The notes under the pieces: model-generated
Told to the model about the DNA's origin: nothing
What the model saw: the letters and a program-made list of their open reading frames with translations, nothing else
Databases searched by the model: none
Shown here: in pieces, positions 27,630-36,747 of the stretch
Layout of the letters: the number at the start of each line of letters is the position of its first letter
Position numbering within the stretch: the first letter of the stretch is position 1
Position numbers and translations under genes: made by a program
Assembly (NCBI RefSeq): GCF_001424165.1
Contig: NZ_LMOJ01000025.1
Span: forward strand, 268,134 to 332,133
DNA: 64,000 nucleotides
Reading direction: 5' to 3'
Source: Massilia sp. Leaf139
GTDB taxonomy: Bacteria > Pseudomonadota > Gammaproteobacteria > Burkholderiales > Burkholderiaceae_D

Positions 27630-29828
27630 ATGCCACCCGAACAAAAACCCCGTACCGTGGCGTCGCTTGAGACAATGCACCAACCAGACCAGGATATCCG
27701 CAATCGCCTGCTGATTGCCCGGCTGCCGGCGATGCCGCAGATACTCGTCAAGCTGATCGGGCACCTGCAGGCCGACGACCTCGGCATGCCCGAACTGGCG
27801 GCCCTGATCGCCAACGACGCGGGCATGACCGGCAAGCTGCTGGCCGTCGCCAGCAGCTCGGCCTACCACCGCAACGGTCGCGGCGTGAACCTCGAGCAGT
27901 CGCTGGTGGCCCTCGGTACCGACATGATCAAGACGCTGGTGATCAGCGATTCCGTCTTCCAGACCTTTAACAGTTTTCCGCACTCGGGCAGCACCGACCT
28001 GCGCGCCTTCTGGAAGCGCTCGCTGGCCGCGGCCGTGATCGCGCGCGACATCGCGCGCCGCATCGACTATCCGCACCTGGAAGAAGCCTACCTGGCCGGC
28101 CTGCTGCACAATGTCGGCCGCCTGGCCCTGCTTGCCACCGCGCCGAAAGAATACGCCTTCAACTTCACCGCGCTCGACGACGAGGATCTGTGCGCGGTCG
28201 AGCAGCGCACCCTGCAGATCACCCATGCCGAAGCGGGCGCCTGGCTGGTCGAGCGCTGGCAGCTCGATTCCTTCCTGGCCGACGCCGTGCTGTACCACCA
28301 CGAGTCGAGCGAGCGCCTGGAGTCGGCCCACCCGCTGATCCGGATCGTGCGCCTGGCGCACCTGATGTCGCACCACCCGGACGACATCCCGGCCCTGCAC
28401 GACGGCGCGGCCCTGTGCGGGCTGGACGCGGGCGAGCTGGAGACCATGCTGGCCGGCGCCGCGCGCCAGGTCGACAAGGCCGCCATCCATCTCGGCATCG
28501 ACCTGGCCGGCGCCGACGACATCCCGACTCCGCCGGCCTATGCCGCGCCGCTGCTCGATCCGGTGCAGCAGCGCCTGCAGGAAGAAGTGCGCAACCTGGT
28601 GCTGGTGTCGGAAGTGGGGCAGACCTTCGCGCGCCAGCAGGGCGAAGCCGATCTGCTCGAATCGATGACGCGCTCGGCGCGCATCCTGTTCGACTTCGAC
28701 AACACGGTGATCCTGCTCGAGAATCCGACCGGACAGATGCTGATCGGCGCGCCCGGCGGCACAACCCAGCGCATCGCCGAATTCGCCATCCCCCTGAACA
28801 AGGGCGGCCCGGTCGCCGGCGCCGCGCTGGAACGCCGTACCGCCTATGTGCAGCGCGAAGGCCAGCCCCTGGGCCTGGCCGAAGAGCAGCTGTTCCGCAT
28901 GCTCGGCACCGACAGCCTGGTCTGCCTGCCGCTGGTGGCCGGCAACCGCTGCCTCGGCGTGATGGTGGGCGGCGTTGCGGCCTGGCAGGTGGCCGGCTGC
29001 CAGAAGCGCGAGCGCTTCCTGCAGTCCTTCGGCGCCCAGGCGGCCAGTGCGCTCGAGACGGCCCTGCGCGAGCGCGGCGACGCGCGCCGCCAGCTCGCCA
29101 GCGTCGCCGAGGAATACCGCGAAGCCTCGCGCCGCGTGGTGCACGAGGTGAACAACCCGCTGTCGATCATCAAGAATTACCTGAGTGTCCTCGACAGCAA
29201 GCTGGCGCGCCAGGAGCCGGTCGCCACCGAGATGTCGGTGCTGAACGAAGAGATCGACCGCGTCGGCCAGCTGATCGGCAGCCTGGCCGAGGTCAAGCCG
29301 ATCGAGACCGGCCCGCGTCCGCTCGACGTGGCCAAGGTGGCCGAGGACGTCGTGCGCCTGTTCCGCGCCGGCCAGTTCGTACCAAGCAGCGTGCAGATCG
29401 CGACCGCCATGGGCGAGGATGCGCGCCTGGTCGAGGGCGAAGCCGACCTGCTCAAGCAGATCCTCGTCAACCTGGTCAAGAACGCGGTCGAGGCGCTGGC
29501 GGGCAGCGGCGGCGGGCGCATCGAGATCGTCAACCGCGGCCATGTGCACCGCGAGCGCAAGCTGTACGTCGAACTGGCCGTGCTCGACACCGGCCCCGGC
29601 CTGGCGCCGGAAGTGATGGCCAATTTGTTCTCCAGCGTGCGCAGCACGAAGGACGGCGCCCACCGCGGCATCGGCCTGTCGATCGTGCACGGGCTGGTGA
29701 AAAAACTGAACGGCCAGATCGCCTGCCGCAGCGGCCGTGGCGGTACCGCATTCGAAATTCTGCTGCCGGCATGGGCCGGCGCCAGCGCGGCGCCGGCCAA
29801 GATGCCGCGCGTCCTGGGTTCTGTTTAG
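27630..29828 (+). CDS. HDOD-GAF sensor histidine kinase
   Basis: A 732-residue cytosolic signalling protein with no membrane helix. An HDOD domain (about residues 25-240; LPAMPQILVKLI, then LAGLLHNVGRLALL) is followed by a GAF-type domain (about 335-470). Then comes a histidine-kinase core: the H-box RRVVHEVNNPLSIIKNYL with His505, the N-box LVNLVKNAVEAL, G1 DTGPGLAPEV and G2 HRGIGLSIVHGL. HDOD domains usually link to c-di-GMP or motility control. The response-regulator gene follows 4 bp later and is the likely partner. An alternative start is ATG 27675 (MHQPDQ), which has slightly better ribosome-binding context. Confidence 0.88.
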   Translation: MPPEQKPRTVASLETMHQPDQDIRNRLLIARLPAMPQILVKLIGHLQADDLGMPELAALIANDAGMTGKLLAVASSSAYHRNGRGVNLEQSLVALGTDMIKTLVISDSVFQTFNSFPHSGSTDLRAFWKRSLAAAVIARDIARRIDYPHLEEAYLAGLLHNVGRLALLATAPKEYAFNFTALDDEDLCAVEQRTLQITHAEAGAWLVERWQLDSFLADAVLYHHESSERLESAHPLIRIVRLAHLMSHHPDDIPALHDGAALCGLDAGELETMLAGAARQVDKAAIHLGIDLAGADDIPTPPAYAAPLLDPVQQRLQEEVRNLVLVSEVGQTFARQQGEADLLESMTRSARILFDFDNTVILLENPTGQMLIGAPGGTTQRIAEFAIPLNKGGPVAGAALERRTAYVQREGQPLGLAEEQLFRMLGTDSLVCLPLVAGNRCLGVMVGGVAAWQVAGCQKRERFLQSFGAQAASALETALRERGDARRQLASVAEEYREASRRVVHEVNNPLSIIKNYLSVLDSKLARQEPVATEMSVLNEEIDRVGQLIGSLAEVKPIETGPRPLDVAKVAEDVVRLFRAGQFVPSSVQIATAMGEDARLVEGEADLLKQILVNLVKNAVEALAGSGGGRIEIVNRGHVHRERKLYVELAVLDTGPGLAPEVMANLFSSVRSTKDGAHRGIGLSIVHGLVKKLNGQIACRSGRGGTAFEILLPAWAGASAAPAKMPRVLGSV

Positions 29829-29832
29829 GGTC

Positions 29833-32088
29833 ATGATGAACGAGTATCACGTTAACGGGGAACCGGCCTTATCCACCGTGCATGGAGACACCCTCAACCA
29901 GCCGCGCCTGCTGCTGGTCGACGACGAGCCGCGCCTGCTGGCGTCGCTCTACGAACTGCTGCGCGGCCGCGGCTTCGATCTCACCACCGCCAGCTCGGGC
30001 AGCGAGGCGATCGCGCACCTGTCGCGCAGCCGCTTCGACCTGGTGCTGCTGGACTTGCGCCTGCCCGACATCGGCGGCCACGAGATCATGGATTTCATGA
30101 ACGAGCGCGGCGTCGACGCCGACGTGATCGTGATGAGCGGCGAAGTGGGCATCGAGGCGGCCATCGGCGCACTGAAGCGCGGCGCCTATGACTACCTGCG
30201 CAAGCCCTACAGCCGCGAAGAGCTGATGAAAACCGTCGGCAACGCGCTCGCGCAGCGCCGCCTGGCCGCGGCCAATTCGGTCATGGCGCAGCAGCTGGAA
30301 AACTCCGAGAAGATGTACCGCTACCTGGTCGACAGCTCGCCGGATATCATCTACACGCTGAACCACGAAGGCCGCTTCACCTTCGTGAACGACCGCGCCT
30401 ACCAGTTGCTCGGCTTTTCGCGCGATGAGCTGATCGGCAAGCACTACTCGATCCTGGTGCACGACGAAGACCTGGAGCGCGCACGCTATGTCTTCAACGA
30501 GAGACGAGTCGACGAACGCGCCTCGCGCAACGTCGAGCTGCGCCTGAAGTGCCGCGGAGCTAAAAACAATAGCGGCGACCGCACCTTCAACAATACCCTG
30601 ATGACGATCTCGCTGAACTCGATCGGCATGCACGTGCCCGACAGCGAAGTACAGAAGCTGGAGTTCTTCGGCACCTATGGCGTCGCGCGCGACATCACGG
30701 ATCGCAAGCGGGCCGAGGAGGTCATCTCCTACCAGGCCTACCACGACATCCTGACGGATCTGCCGAACCGCATCCTGTTCAAGGATCGCCTCGGCCTGGC
30801 CGTCATCCAGGCCAAGCGCAAGCAGACCGAACTGGCCGTGATGTTCATCGACCTCGATCGCTTCAAGCTGGTGAACGACACGCTCGGCCATGTAAAAGGC
30901 GACGAGCTGCTGCAGCAGGCCGCGCTGCGCCTGAAGGAATGCCTGCGCAAGGGCGACACCATCGCGCGCCAGGGCGGCGACGAATTCACGATCGTGCTGC
31001 CGGAACTGCGCGACCGCGACGACGCGCGCATCATCGCCGACAAGTTCCTGGAAAGCCTGCACCGTCCCTTCGACCTCGATGGCCATGAGGTGCACATCTC
31101 GGCCTCGATCGGCATCGCCATCTATCCGGGCGACGGCGAATCGATCGACGAGCTGCTGCGCCACGCCGACATCGCGATGTACCAGGTCAAGGCGCTGGGC
31201 AAGAACGGCCACAGTTTTTACCATAACTCGATGCTCGACGTGTCGCATCAGAAGATCGCGCTGGAGCAGGCGCTGCGCCGCGCGCTCGAGCACAACGAGC
31301 TGGAGATGTACTACCAGCCGCAGATCGATTCGACCAGCGGGCGCATCGTCGGCGCCGAGGCGCTGATGCGCTGGAACCACCCGACCCGCGGCCTGCTGTC
31401 GGCCGGCGAATTTTTACCCTTCGCCGAAGAGAACGGCCTGATGCTGCCGATCTCGGACTGGATGATCGGCGCCCTGTGCCGCGACATGCTGCAATGGAAC
31501 CTGGCCAGCGGCCAGGCCGTGCGCCTGTCGCTGAACCTGTCGCCGCAATACCTGGACCGCGGCGACTTCTTCGAGAAGATGCGCGGCGCCCTGGTGCGCT
31601 ACGGGATCTCGCCCGGCCAGATCGAGGTCGAGATCACCGAGAACATCTGCATCCGCAATCCGCAGTACGCGATCGAGCAGCTCAACAAGTTGTGCCAGCT
31701 CGGTGTGTCGGTCGCGATCGACGACTTCGGCACCGGCTATTCGTCGCTCTCCTACCTGCACCGCTTCCCGATCCACACGATGAAGATCGACCAGTCCTTC
31801 GTCAAGGAGATCCACGACGCCGAGGGCCATTATCCGGTGATCCTGGCGATCATCTCGATCGCGCGCGGCCTGAACCTGCACCTGGTTGCCGAGGGCGTCG
31901 AGACCGAGACGCAAGCGGACTATCTGCGCGCCAACGGCTGCGAGACGATGCAGGGCTACCTGTTCCACCGTCCGATTTCGCTGTCGAGCTTTATCGGCGT
32001 GCTGCGCGCCCAGGCGCCGCTGGCGGGTTCGCCGTCGGGCGTCGTGCATCCGGCCGTGTTCCCGGCGCCGCGCGCGCTACGCGCCTAA
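29833..32088 (+). CDS. receiver-PAS-GGDEF-EAL response regulator
   Basis: A 751-residue protein. The N-terminal receiver domain has phosphoacceptor Asp74 in VLLDLRLPD and Lys in YLRKPYS. A PAS domain follows (YLVDSSPDIIYTLNHEG onward, about residues 157-290), then a diguanylate cyclase domain with an intact GGDEF (381-385) and an upstream RKGD inhibitory site. Last is an EAL phosphodiesterase domain with EAL at 509-511, ENICIR, DDFGTGYSS and EGVET. Both catalytic signatures look intact, so it may make and degrade c-di-GMP, switched by the upstream kinase. Two adjacent ATGs (29833 and 29836) can start it. The Sel1 gene follows after nine bases. Confidence 0.92.
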   Translation: MMNEYHVNGEPALSTVHGDTLNQPRLLLVDDEPRLLASLYELLRGRGFDLTTASSGSEAIAHLSRSRFDLVLLDLRLPDIGGHEIMDFMNERGVDADVIVMSGEVGIEAAIGALKRGAYDYLRKPYSREELMKTVGNALAQRRLAAANSVMAQQLENSEKMYRYLVDSSPDIIYTLNHEGRFTFVNDRAYQLLGFSRDELIGKHYSILVHDEDLERARYVFNERRVDERASRNVELRLKCRGAKNNSGDRTFNNTLMTISLNSIGMHVPDSEVQKLEFFGTYGVARDITDRKRAEEVISYQAYHDILTDLPNRILFKDRLGLAVIQAKRKQTELAVMFIDLDRFKLVNDTLGHVKGDELLQQAALRLKECLRKGDTIARQGGDEFTIVLPELRDRDDARIIADKFLESLHRPFDLDGHEVHISASIGIAIYPGDGESIDELLRHADIAMYQVKALGKNGHSFYHNSMLDVSHQKIALEQALRRALEHNELEMYYQPQIDSTSGRIVGAEALMRWNHPTRGLLSAGEFLPFAEENGLMLPISDWMIGALCRDMLQWNLASGQAVRLSLNLSPQYLDRGDFFEKMRGALVRYGISPGQIEVEITENICIRNPQYAIEQLNKLCQLGVSVAIDDFGTGYSSLSYLHRFPIHTMKIDQSFVKEIHDAEGHYPVILAIISIARGLNLHLVAEGVETETQADYLRANGCETMQGYLFHRPISLSSFIGVLRAQAPLAGSPSGVVHPAVFPAPRALRA

Positions 32089-32097
32089 GCCGCATCC

Positions 32098-33681
32098 ATG
32101 GACGGTGCGAGCGCGACCGATGCCGGCGAGCGCGAGGGGGCACGCCACACCGCCGAGTTCCTGCGCGTAAAAACGCTGGCCGAGCGCGGCGTCGCCAGTG
32201 CCCAGCACCAGCTCGGCTTCATGTACGTGAACGGCCAGGGGGTGGCGCGCGACCCGGCGCTGGCCGTGGCCTGGTACCGCAAGGCCGCCGCGGCCGGCCT
32301 CGAGCAAGCCCAATACAATCTCGGTCTCATGTTCCAGAAAGGGCAGGGCGTCACCCAGGATCAGGCGCAGGCCCTGGGTTGGTACCGCGCGGCGGCCGAG
32401 CAGGGCTATGCGCCGGCCCAATACAACCTGGGCTGGATGTTCGCCAAGGGGCAGGGCACGGTGCCCGACGTGGCCCAGGCCCTGCACTGGTTCGCGCAGG
32501 CGGCCGAGCAGGGCGATCCCGGTGCCCAGCACAACCTCGGCATGATGTTCGACGGCGGCAAGGGCGTGGCCCAGGACGGCGACACGGCGCTGCTGTGGTA
32601 CCGGCGCGCGGCCGAGCAGGGTTACGCGCGCTCGCAGTTCGTGCTGGCGCTGCGCTACGACAGCGGCCAGGGCGTCGAGCGCGACCCGGCCCAGGCGCTG
32701 ATCTGGCTGCGCCGCGCCGCCGAGCAGAACCACGCGCCGGCCCAGTTCAATCTCGCGCTGCGCTACGACAAGGGGCAGGACGTCGGCCAGGACAGCGCGC
32801 AGGCGATCCACTGGTACGAACGCGCCGCGCGCCAGAACCATTTGAGTTCCCAGTTCAACCTGGCCCTGATTTACGACAGCGGCAGCGGGGTGCCGCGCGA
32901 CGAAGCGGCGGCGTTGACCTGGTACCGGCGCGCCGCGGAAGGCGGCCATGCCGCCGCCCAGGATAACCTCGGCCTGCGCTACGAATATGGCCAGGGCGTC
33001 GAGCGCGACCCGGCGCAGGCCGCGCACTGGTACCGCCAGGCCGCGGCCCAGGGCCTGCCTTCCGCCCAATACCATTTGGCCCATCTGTTCGACGCGGGCA
33101 GCGGCGTGCCCCAGGATCCGGCCCAGGCCGTGCACTGGTATGCCCAGGCGGCCGAACAGGGCCACCTGCGCGCCCAGTTCGACCTCGCCCTGCGCTACGA
33201 AAGCGGCGCCGGCGTGACCCGCGATGCGGCGCGCGCGCTGGCCTGGTACCGGCGCGCCGCAGACCAGGACTATGCGCCGGCCCAGCACATGGTGGGCGTG
33301 CTGCTCGAACGCGACGAGACGAGCGATCCGCGCGAAGCTGCCGGCTGGTACCGCAAGGCCGCCGACGCCGGCCACGCGCTGGCCCAGTTCGCGCTGGCGC
33401 TGCGCTACGACAGCGCCCACGGCGTCGAGCGCGACTACGAAGCGGCTCATTTCTGGTACCTGTGCGCGGCGCGCCAGGGCCATGCGCGCGCGCAGTTCAA
33501 CCTCGGCGTGATGTATGCGGCGGGGCAGGGCGCGCAGCGCGATCTGTTGGAAGCCTACGGCTGGCTGGAACGGGCCGCCGGCGCCGGCGTGGCGGGCGCG
33601 GCTTCTTACCTGAAACGGATCGCGGCGCGCATGAGCGCGCAGCAGCTGGAACTGGTGCAGGGTTTGCAGGAAGCGGCATAG
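32098..33681 (+). CDS. Sel1-repeat protein (13 repeats)
   Basis: A 527-residue protein built almost entirely of thirteen consecutive Sel1-like repeats. Each is 36 residues (the eleventh is 34) with the pattern A-E-Q-G-x-A-x-A-Q-x-x-L. There is no signal peptide, so a cytosolic scaffold is likely. Sel1 proteins commonly mediate protein-protein contacts in signalling. It lies 9 bp after the c-di-GMP enzyme, which suggests it docks that system to its output; this is inference. Low sequence divergence between repeats points to internal duplication. Confidence 0.9.
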   Translation: MDGASATDAGEREGARHTAEFLRVKTLAERGVASAQHQLGFMYVNGQGVARDPALAVAWYRKAAAAGLEQAQYNLGLMFQKGQGVTQDQAQALGWYRAAAEQGYAPAQYNLGWMFAKGQGTVPDVAQALHWFAQAAEQGDPGAQHNLGMMFDGGKGVAQDGDTALLWYRRAAEQGYARSQFVLALRYDSGQGVERDPAQALIWLRRAAEQNHAPAQFNLALRYDKGQDVGQDSAQAIHWYERAARQNHLSSQFNLALIYDSGSGVPRDEAAALTWYRRAAEGGHAAAQDNLGLRYEYGQGVERDPAQAAHWYRQAAAQGLPSAQYHLAHLFDAGSGVPQDPAQAVHWYAQAAEQGHLRAQFDLALRYESGAGVTRDAARALAWYRRAADQDYAPAQHMVGVLLERDETSDPREAAGWYRKAADAGHALAQFALALRYDSAHGVERDYEAAHFWYLCAARQGHARAQFNLGVMYAAGQGAQRDLLEAYGWLERAAGAGVAGAASYLKRIAARMSAQQLELVQGLQEAA

Positions 33682-33701
33682 GGGCTGAGCGTAGGCCGCT
33701 T

Positions 33702-33734
33702 GAACGCGTGGACGGGTTTCCCGTCTACGCGTTC
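33702..33734. repeat. REP-like palindrome, copy 7
   Basis: GAACGCGTGGACGGG, loop TTT, CCCGTCTACGCGTTC: 15-base arms with one G-T pair. On the minus strand it reads GTAG then ACGGG, so the GTAG foot is preserved. It lies after the Sel1 gene. Confidence 0.65.
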
Positions 33735-33838
33735 GCCGTACGCATGCATATCCGAAAACTCGCAAAATCCGCGCCGAAGCGCCATGCCCGACAGTTAAAA
33801 TACTGCCCACAACAACCACACTGCCCCCACGGAGACCC

Positions 33839-36613
33839 ATGAACAAACCGCTTCTCGCTGCGCTGGCCCTCGCCTTCGCTTCGGCCGCCGCGCTGCCGGC
33901 GCATGCCGCACCCGCTGCCGCCGCCACCGCCGCAAAATCGCCGTCCTTCGACCGCAAGGCCTACGCGATCAACTTCAAGAAATTCGTGCTGCCGAACGGC
34001 CTGACCCTGGTCGTGCATGAAGACCACAGCGTCCCTGTCGTCGGCGTGAACATGTGGTACCACGTCGGTTCGCGCAACGAGAAGCGCGGCAAGACCGGCT
34101 TTGCGCACCTGTTCGAGCACTTCTTCTTCAACGGGTCCGAGAACTACCCGCACGGCTTCCGCGAGGCGATGGACGACCTGGGCGCGAACAACCGCAACGG
34201 CACCACCAATACCGACCGCACCAACTTCTTCGAAGACGTGCCGGTGTCGGCGCTGGAACGCACCCTGTTCCTCGAATCGGATCGCATGGGCTTCCTCGGC
34301 AATTACATCTCGAAGGAGATGCTCGAGCGCGAGCGCGGCGTGGTGCAGAACGAAAAACGCCAGGGCGAGAACCAGCCGTACGGCCGCGTGCGCAACGAGA
34401 TCAGCGCCAAGATGTACCCGTACTCGCACCCGTATTCGTGGTCGACCATCGGCAGCATGGAAGATCTGCAGGCCGCCTCGCTGGAAGACATCCGCGAGTG
34501 GTACCGCACCTATTACGGCCCGAACAACGCGGTGATCTCGCTCGCTGGCGACATCACGCCGGAAAAGGCGCTGGAACTGGTGACCAAGTACTTCGGTGCG
34601 ATTCCGCCGGGCCCACCGCTGCCGCGCACCGAGACCTGGATTCCCACGCTCGAGCGCAACATCCGCGACGAGATGCAGGATCACGTGCCGCAGGTGCGCA
34701 TCTATCGCAACTGGCACGTGGCGAACTGGAAGGACGCCGACACCCCGCGCCTGGCGCTGCTGGCCGAAGTCCTGGCCGGCTCCAAGAACGCACGCCTGGA
34801 CAAGCGCCTGGTCTACGAGAAGGGTCTCGCCACCAGCGTCGGCGCGTTCGTGAACGACGCCGAATTGAGCGGCACCTTCAGCATTTCCGCCACCATCAAG
34901 CCGGGCGCCGATCCGCTCGAAGTCGAGCGCGAGATCGACGCCATCGTGGCCGAACTGCTGGCCAAGGGCCCGACGAGTGCCGAACTGGCGCGCGTCAAGA
35001 CCCGCACCCTGTCCGACTTCTCGCGCAGCATCGAGCGCCTGGGCGGCATGGGCGGCCGTTCCGACGTGCTGGCCGAAAGCCAGACGTATGGCGGATCGCC
35101 CGACGCCTACCTGAACCGCCTGGAACAGCTGGCGAGCGCCACCCCGGCCGACGTGAAAGCCGCCGGCAACCGCTGGCTGCGCGGGCACCACTACACGATG
35201 ACGGTCAACCCGATTGCCAAGCTGGCCGCGACTAAGTCGGCGATCGACCGCAAGGTGCTGCCATCGCTGGGCGAAGCGCCGGACGTCAAGTTCCCGGCCA
35301 TGCAGCGCGCACAATTGAAGAACGGCCTGAAAGTGATCCTGCTCGAGCGCCACACGGCGCCGATCGTGAACGCGACGCTGGCGGTGGACGCCGGCACGGC
35401 GTCCGACAGCAGCGCCAAGGCCGGCGCCGCCTCGCTCGCGCTCGACCTGCTCGACAAGGGCACCAAGACGCGCGACGCCTTTGCGCTGTCGGACGCGCTG
35501 GAAAACCTGGGCGCGCGCCTGTCGACCGGCAGCAGCGCCGACCAGTCGCTGGTGCGCCTGCAGGCCACGTCCGCCAACCTGGCGCCGTCGCTGGCCATCA
35601 TGGCCGACGCCGCACTGGCGCCGAGCTTCCCGCAAGACCAGTTCACGCTGACCAAAACGCGCCGCCTGGCGCAGATCGGCCAGGAAAAGGCGCAGCCGAA
35701 CAGCCTGGCCATGCGCGTCGTCCCGGCCCTGCTGTACGGCCAGGAACACGCCTACGGCAAGCCGGCCAGCGGCACCGCCGCCAGCGTCGAAGGCATCACC
35801 CGCGACGACCTGGCCAAGTGGCATGCCAGCTGGTTCCGTCCGGGCAGCGCGACCCTGATCGTCGCCGGCGACACCACCATGGACAAGCTGCTGCCGGCGC
35901 TGGAAGCCTCGTTCGGCCGCTGGGCGGCGGGCAGCGCACCGGCCAAGCCGGCGGCACAGCTGGGCAGCACGACAGGCAAGAAGGTGTATTTGATCGACAA
36001 ACCGGACGCGCCGCAGTCGACCATCGTCGCCGCCCACCTGTCGCTGCCGTACGGCCAGCCGGAAGATCTCGCGATCGAGCCGGTGATGCACAACTTCGGC
36101 GGCATCGCGACCTCGCGCCTGAACCGCAACCTGCGCCTGGATAAACACTGGAGCTACGGCACCAATGCGCGTCTGAGCGAAGTGCGCGGCCAGCGCAGCT
36201 TTATCACGATGGCGCCGGTGCAGACGGATAAAACCGTCGAGGCGATGCGCGAAGTGGCGAAAGAGGTCAAGGGCGTGGCGGGCGCGCGTCCGCTGGTCGG
36301 CGCCGAGTACGAGAGCATCATGCGCAACATGACCTCGCGCCTGGCCGGCCGCTTCGAGACCCTGTCGGCACTGGAAAGCGCGGCCCTGGCCAGCGTCAAC
36401 CTGAACCTGCCGGAGAACTACTGGAGCAGCTATTCGGCTAACCTGAAGGCCCTGACCCCGGCGCAGCTGGGCCAGGCCGCGGGCAAGTTCGTCCAGCCGG
36501 ACAATGTCGTGTGGATGGTGATCGGCGACCTGCGCAAGGTCGAAGCCGGCATCCGCTCGCTGGGTTGGGGTGAAGTCGTGGTTCTGGATCAGGATGGCAA
36601 GCCAGTGAGGTAA
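33839..36613 (+). CDS. M16-family zinc peptidase (two-domain)
   Basis: A 924-residue exported peptidase of the pitrilysin/insulinase clan. The signal peptide (LLAALALAFASAAALPAHA) directs it to the periplasm. The N-terminal half has the inverted zinc motif HLFEH (His90, Glu93, His94) in GFAHLFEHFFFNG, and the third ligand Glu is expected in RERGVVQNEKRQ. The C-terminal half is a second, non-catalytic M16 copy starting near residue 490 (LKNGLKVILLERHTAP). It resembles periplasmic peptidase pairs fused in one chain. Start ATG 33839 follows GGAGACCC. It is probably an independent unit after the signalling operon. Confidence 0.9.
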   Translation: MNKPLLAALALAFASAAALPAHAAPAAAATAAKSPSFDRKAYAINFKKFVLPNGLTLVVHEDHSVPVVGVNMWYHVGSRNEKRGKTGFAHLFEHFFFNGSENYPHGFREAMDDLGANNRNGTTNTDRTNFFEDVPVSALERTLFLESDRMGFLGNYISKEMLERERGVVQNEKRQGENQPYGRVRNEISAKMYPYSHPYSWSTIGSMEDLQAASLEDIREWYRTYYGPNNAVISLAGDITPEKALELVTKYFGAIPPGPPLPRTETWIPTLERNIRDEMQDHVPQVRIYRNWHVANWKDADTPRLALLAEVLAGSKNARLDKRLVYEKGLATSVGAFVNDAELSGTFSISATIKPGADPLEVEREIDAIVAELLAKGPTSAELARVKTRTLSDFSRSIERLGGMGGRSDVLAESQTYGGSPDAYLNRLEQLASATPADVKAAGNRWLRGHHYTMTVNPIAKLAATKSAIDRKVLPSLGEAPDVKFPAMQRAQLKNGLKVILLERHTAPIVNATLAVDAGTASDSSAKAGAASLALDLLDKGTKTRDAFALSDALENLGARLSTGSSADQSLVRLQATSANLAPSLAIMADAALAPSFPQDQFTLTKTRRLAQIGQEKAQPNSLAMRVVPALLYGQEHAYGKPASGTAASVEGITRDDLAKWHASWFRPGSATLIVAGDTTMDKLLPALEASFGRWAAGSAPAKPAAQLGSTTGKKVYLIDKPDAPQSTIVAAHLSLPYGQPEDLAIEPVMHNFGGIATSRLNRNLRLDKHWSYGTNARLSEVRGQRSFITMAPVQTDKTVEAMREVAKEVKGVAGARPLVGAEYESIMRNMTSRLAGRFETLSALESAALASVNLNLPENYWSSYSANLKALTPAQLGQAAGKFVQPDNVVWMVIGDLRKVEAGIRSLGWGEVVVLDQDGKPVR

Positions 36614-36622
36614 TTTAACGCG

Positions 36623-36648
36623 CGGGGTGGGCATCAATGCCCACCCCG
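36623..36648. repeat. REP-like palindrome, copy 8
   Basis: CGGGGTGGGCAT, loop CA, ATGCCCACCCCG: a perfect stem ten bases after the M16 peptidase stop. It has the family stem GGTGGGC...GCCCACC but no GTAG foot. Confidence 0.55.
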
Positions 36649-36716
36649 TAAGATCTGAACCGCCTTTGTCCCGCCACTTCGCGCACTCGCGCGCCGTACA
36701 TACCCGGACTGGTTTA

Positions 36717-36736
36717 TACTGTACACCCATACAGTT
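36717..36736 (+). promoter_or_regulatory. LexA (SOS) box
   Basis: TACTGTACACCCATACAGTT contains CTGT-N8-ACAG and differs little from the E. coli consensus TACTGTATATATATACAGTA. It overlaps a TATACT -10-like element (36715-36720) and ends 11 bp before the radical SAM start codon, so LexA bound here would block transcription. This puts the two-gene operon under DNA-damage control. Confidence 0.8.
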
Positions 36737-36747
36737 TCTCCACTCCG

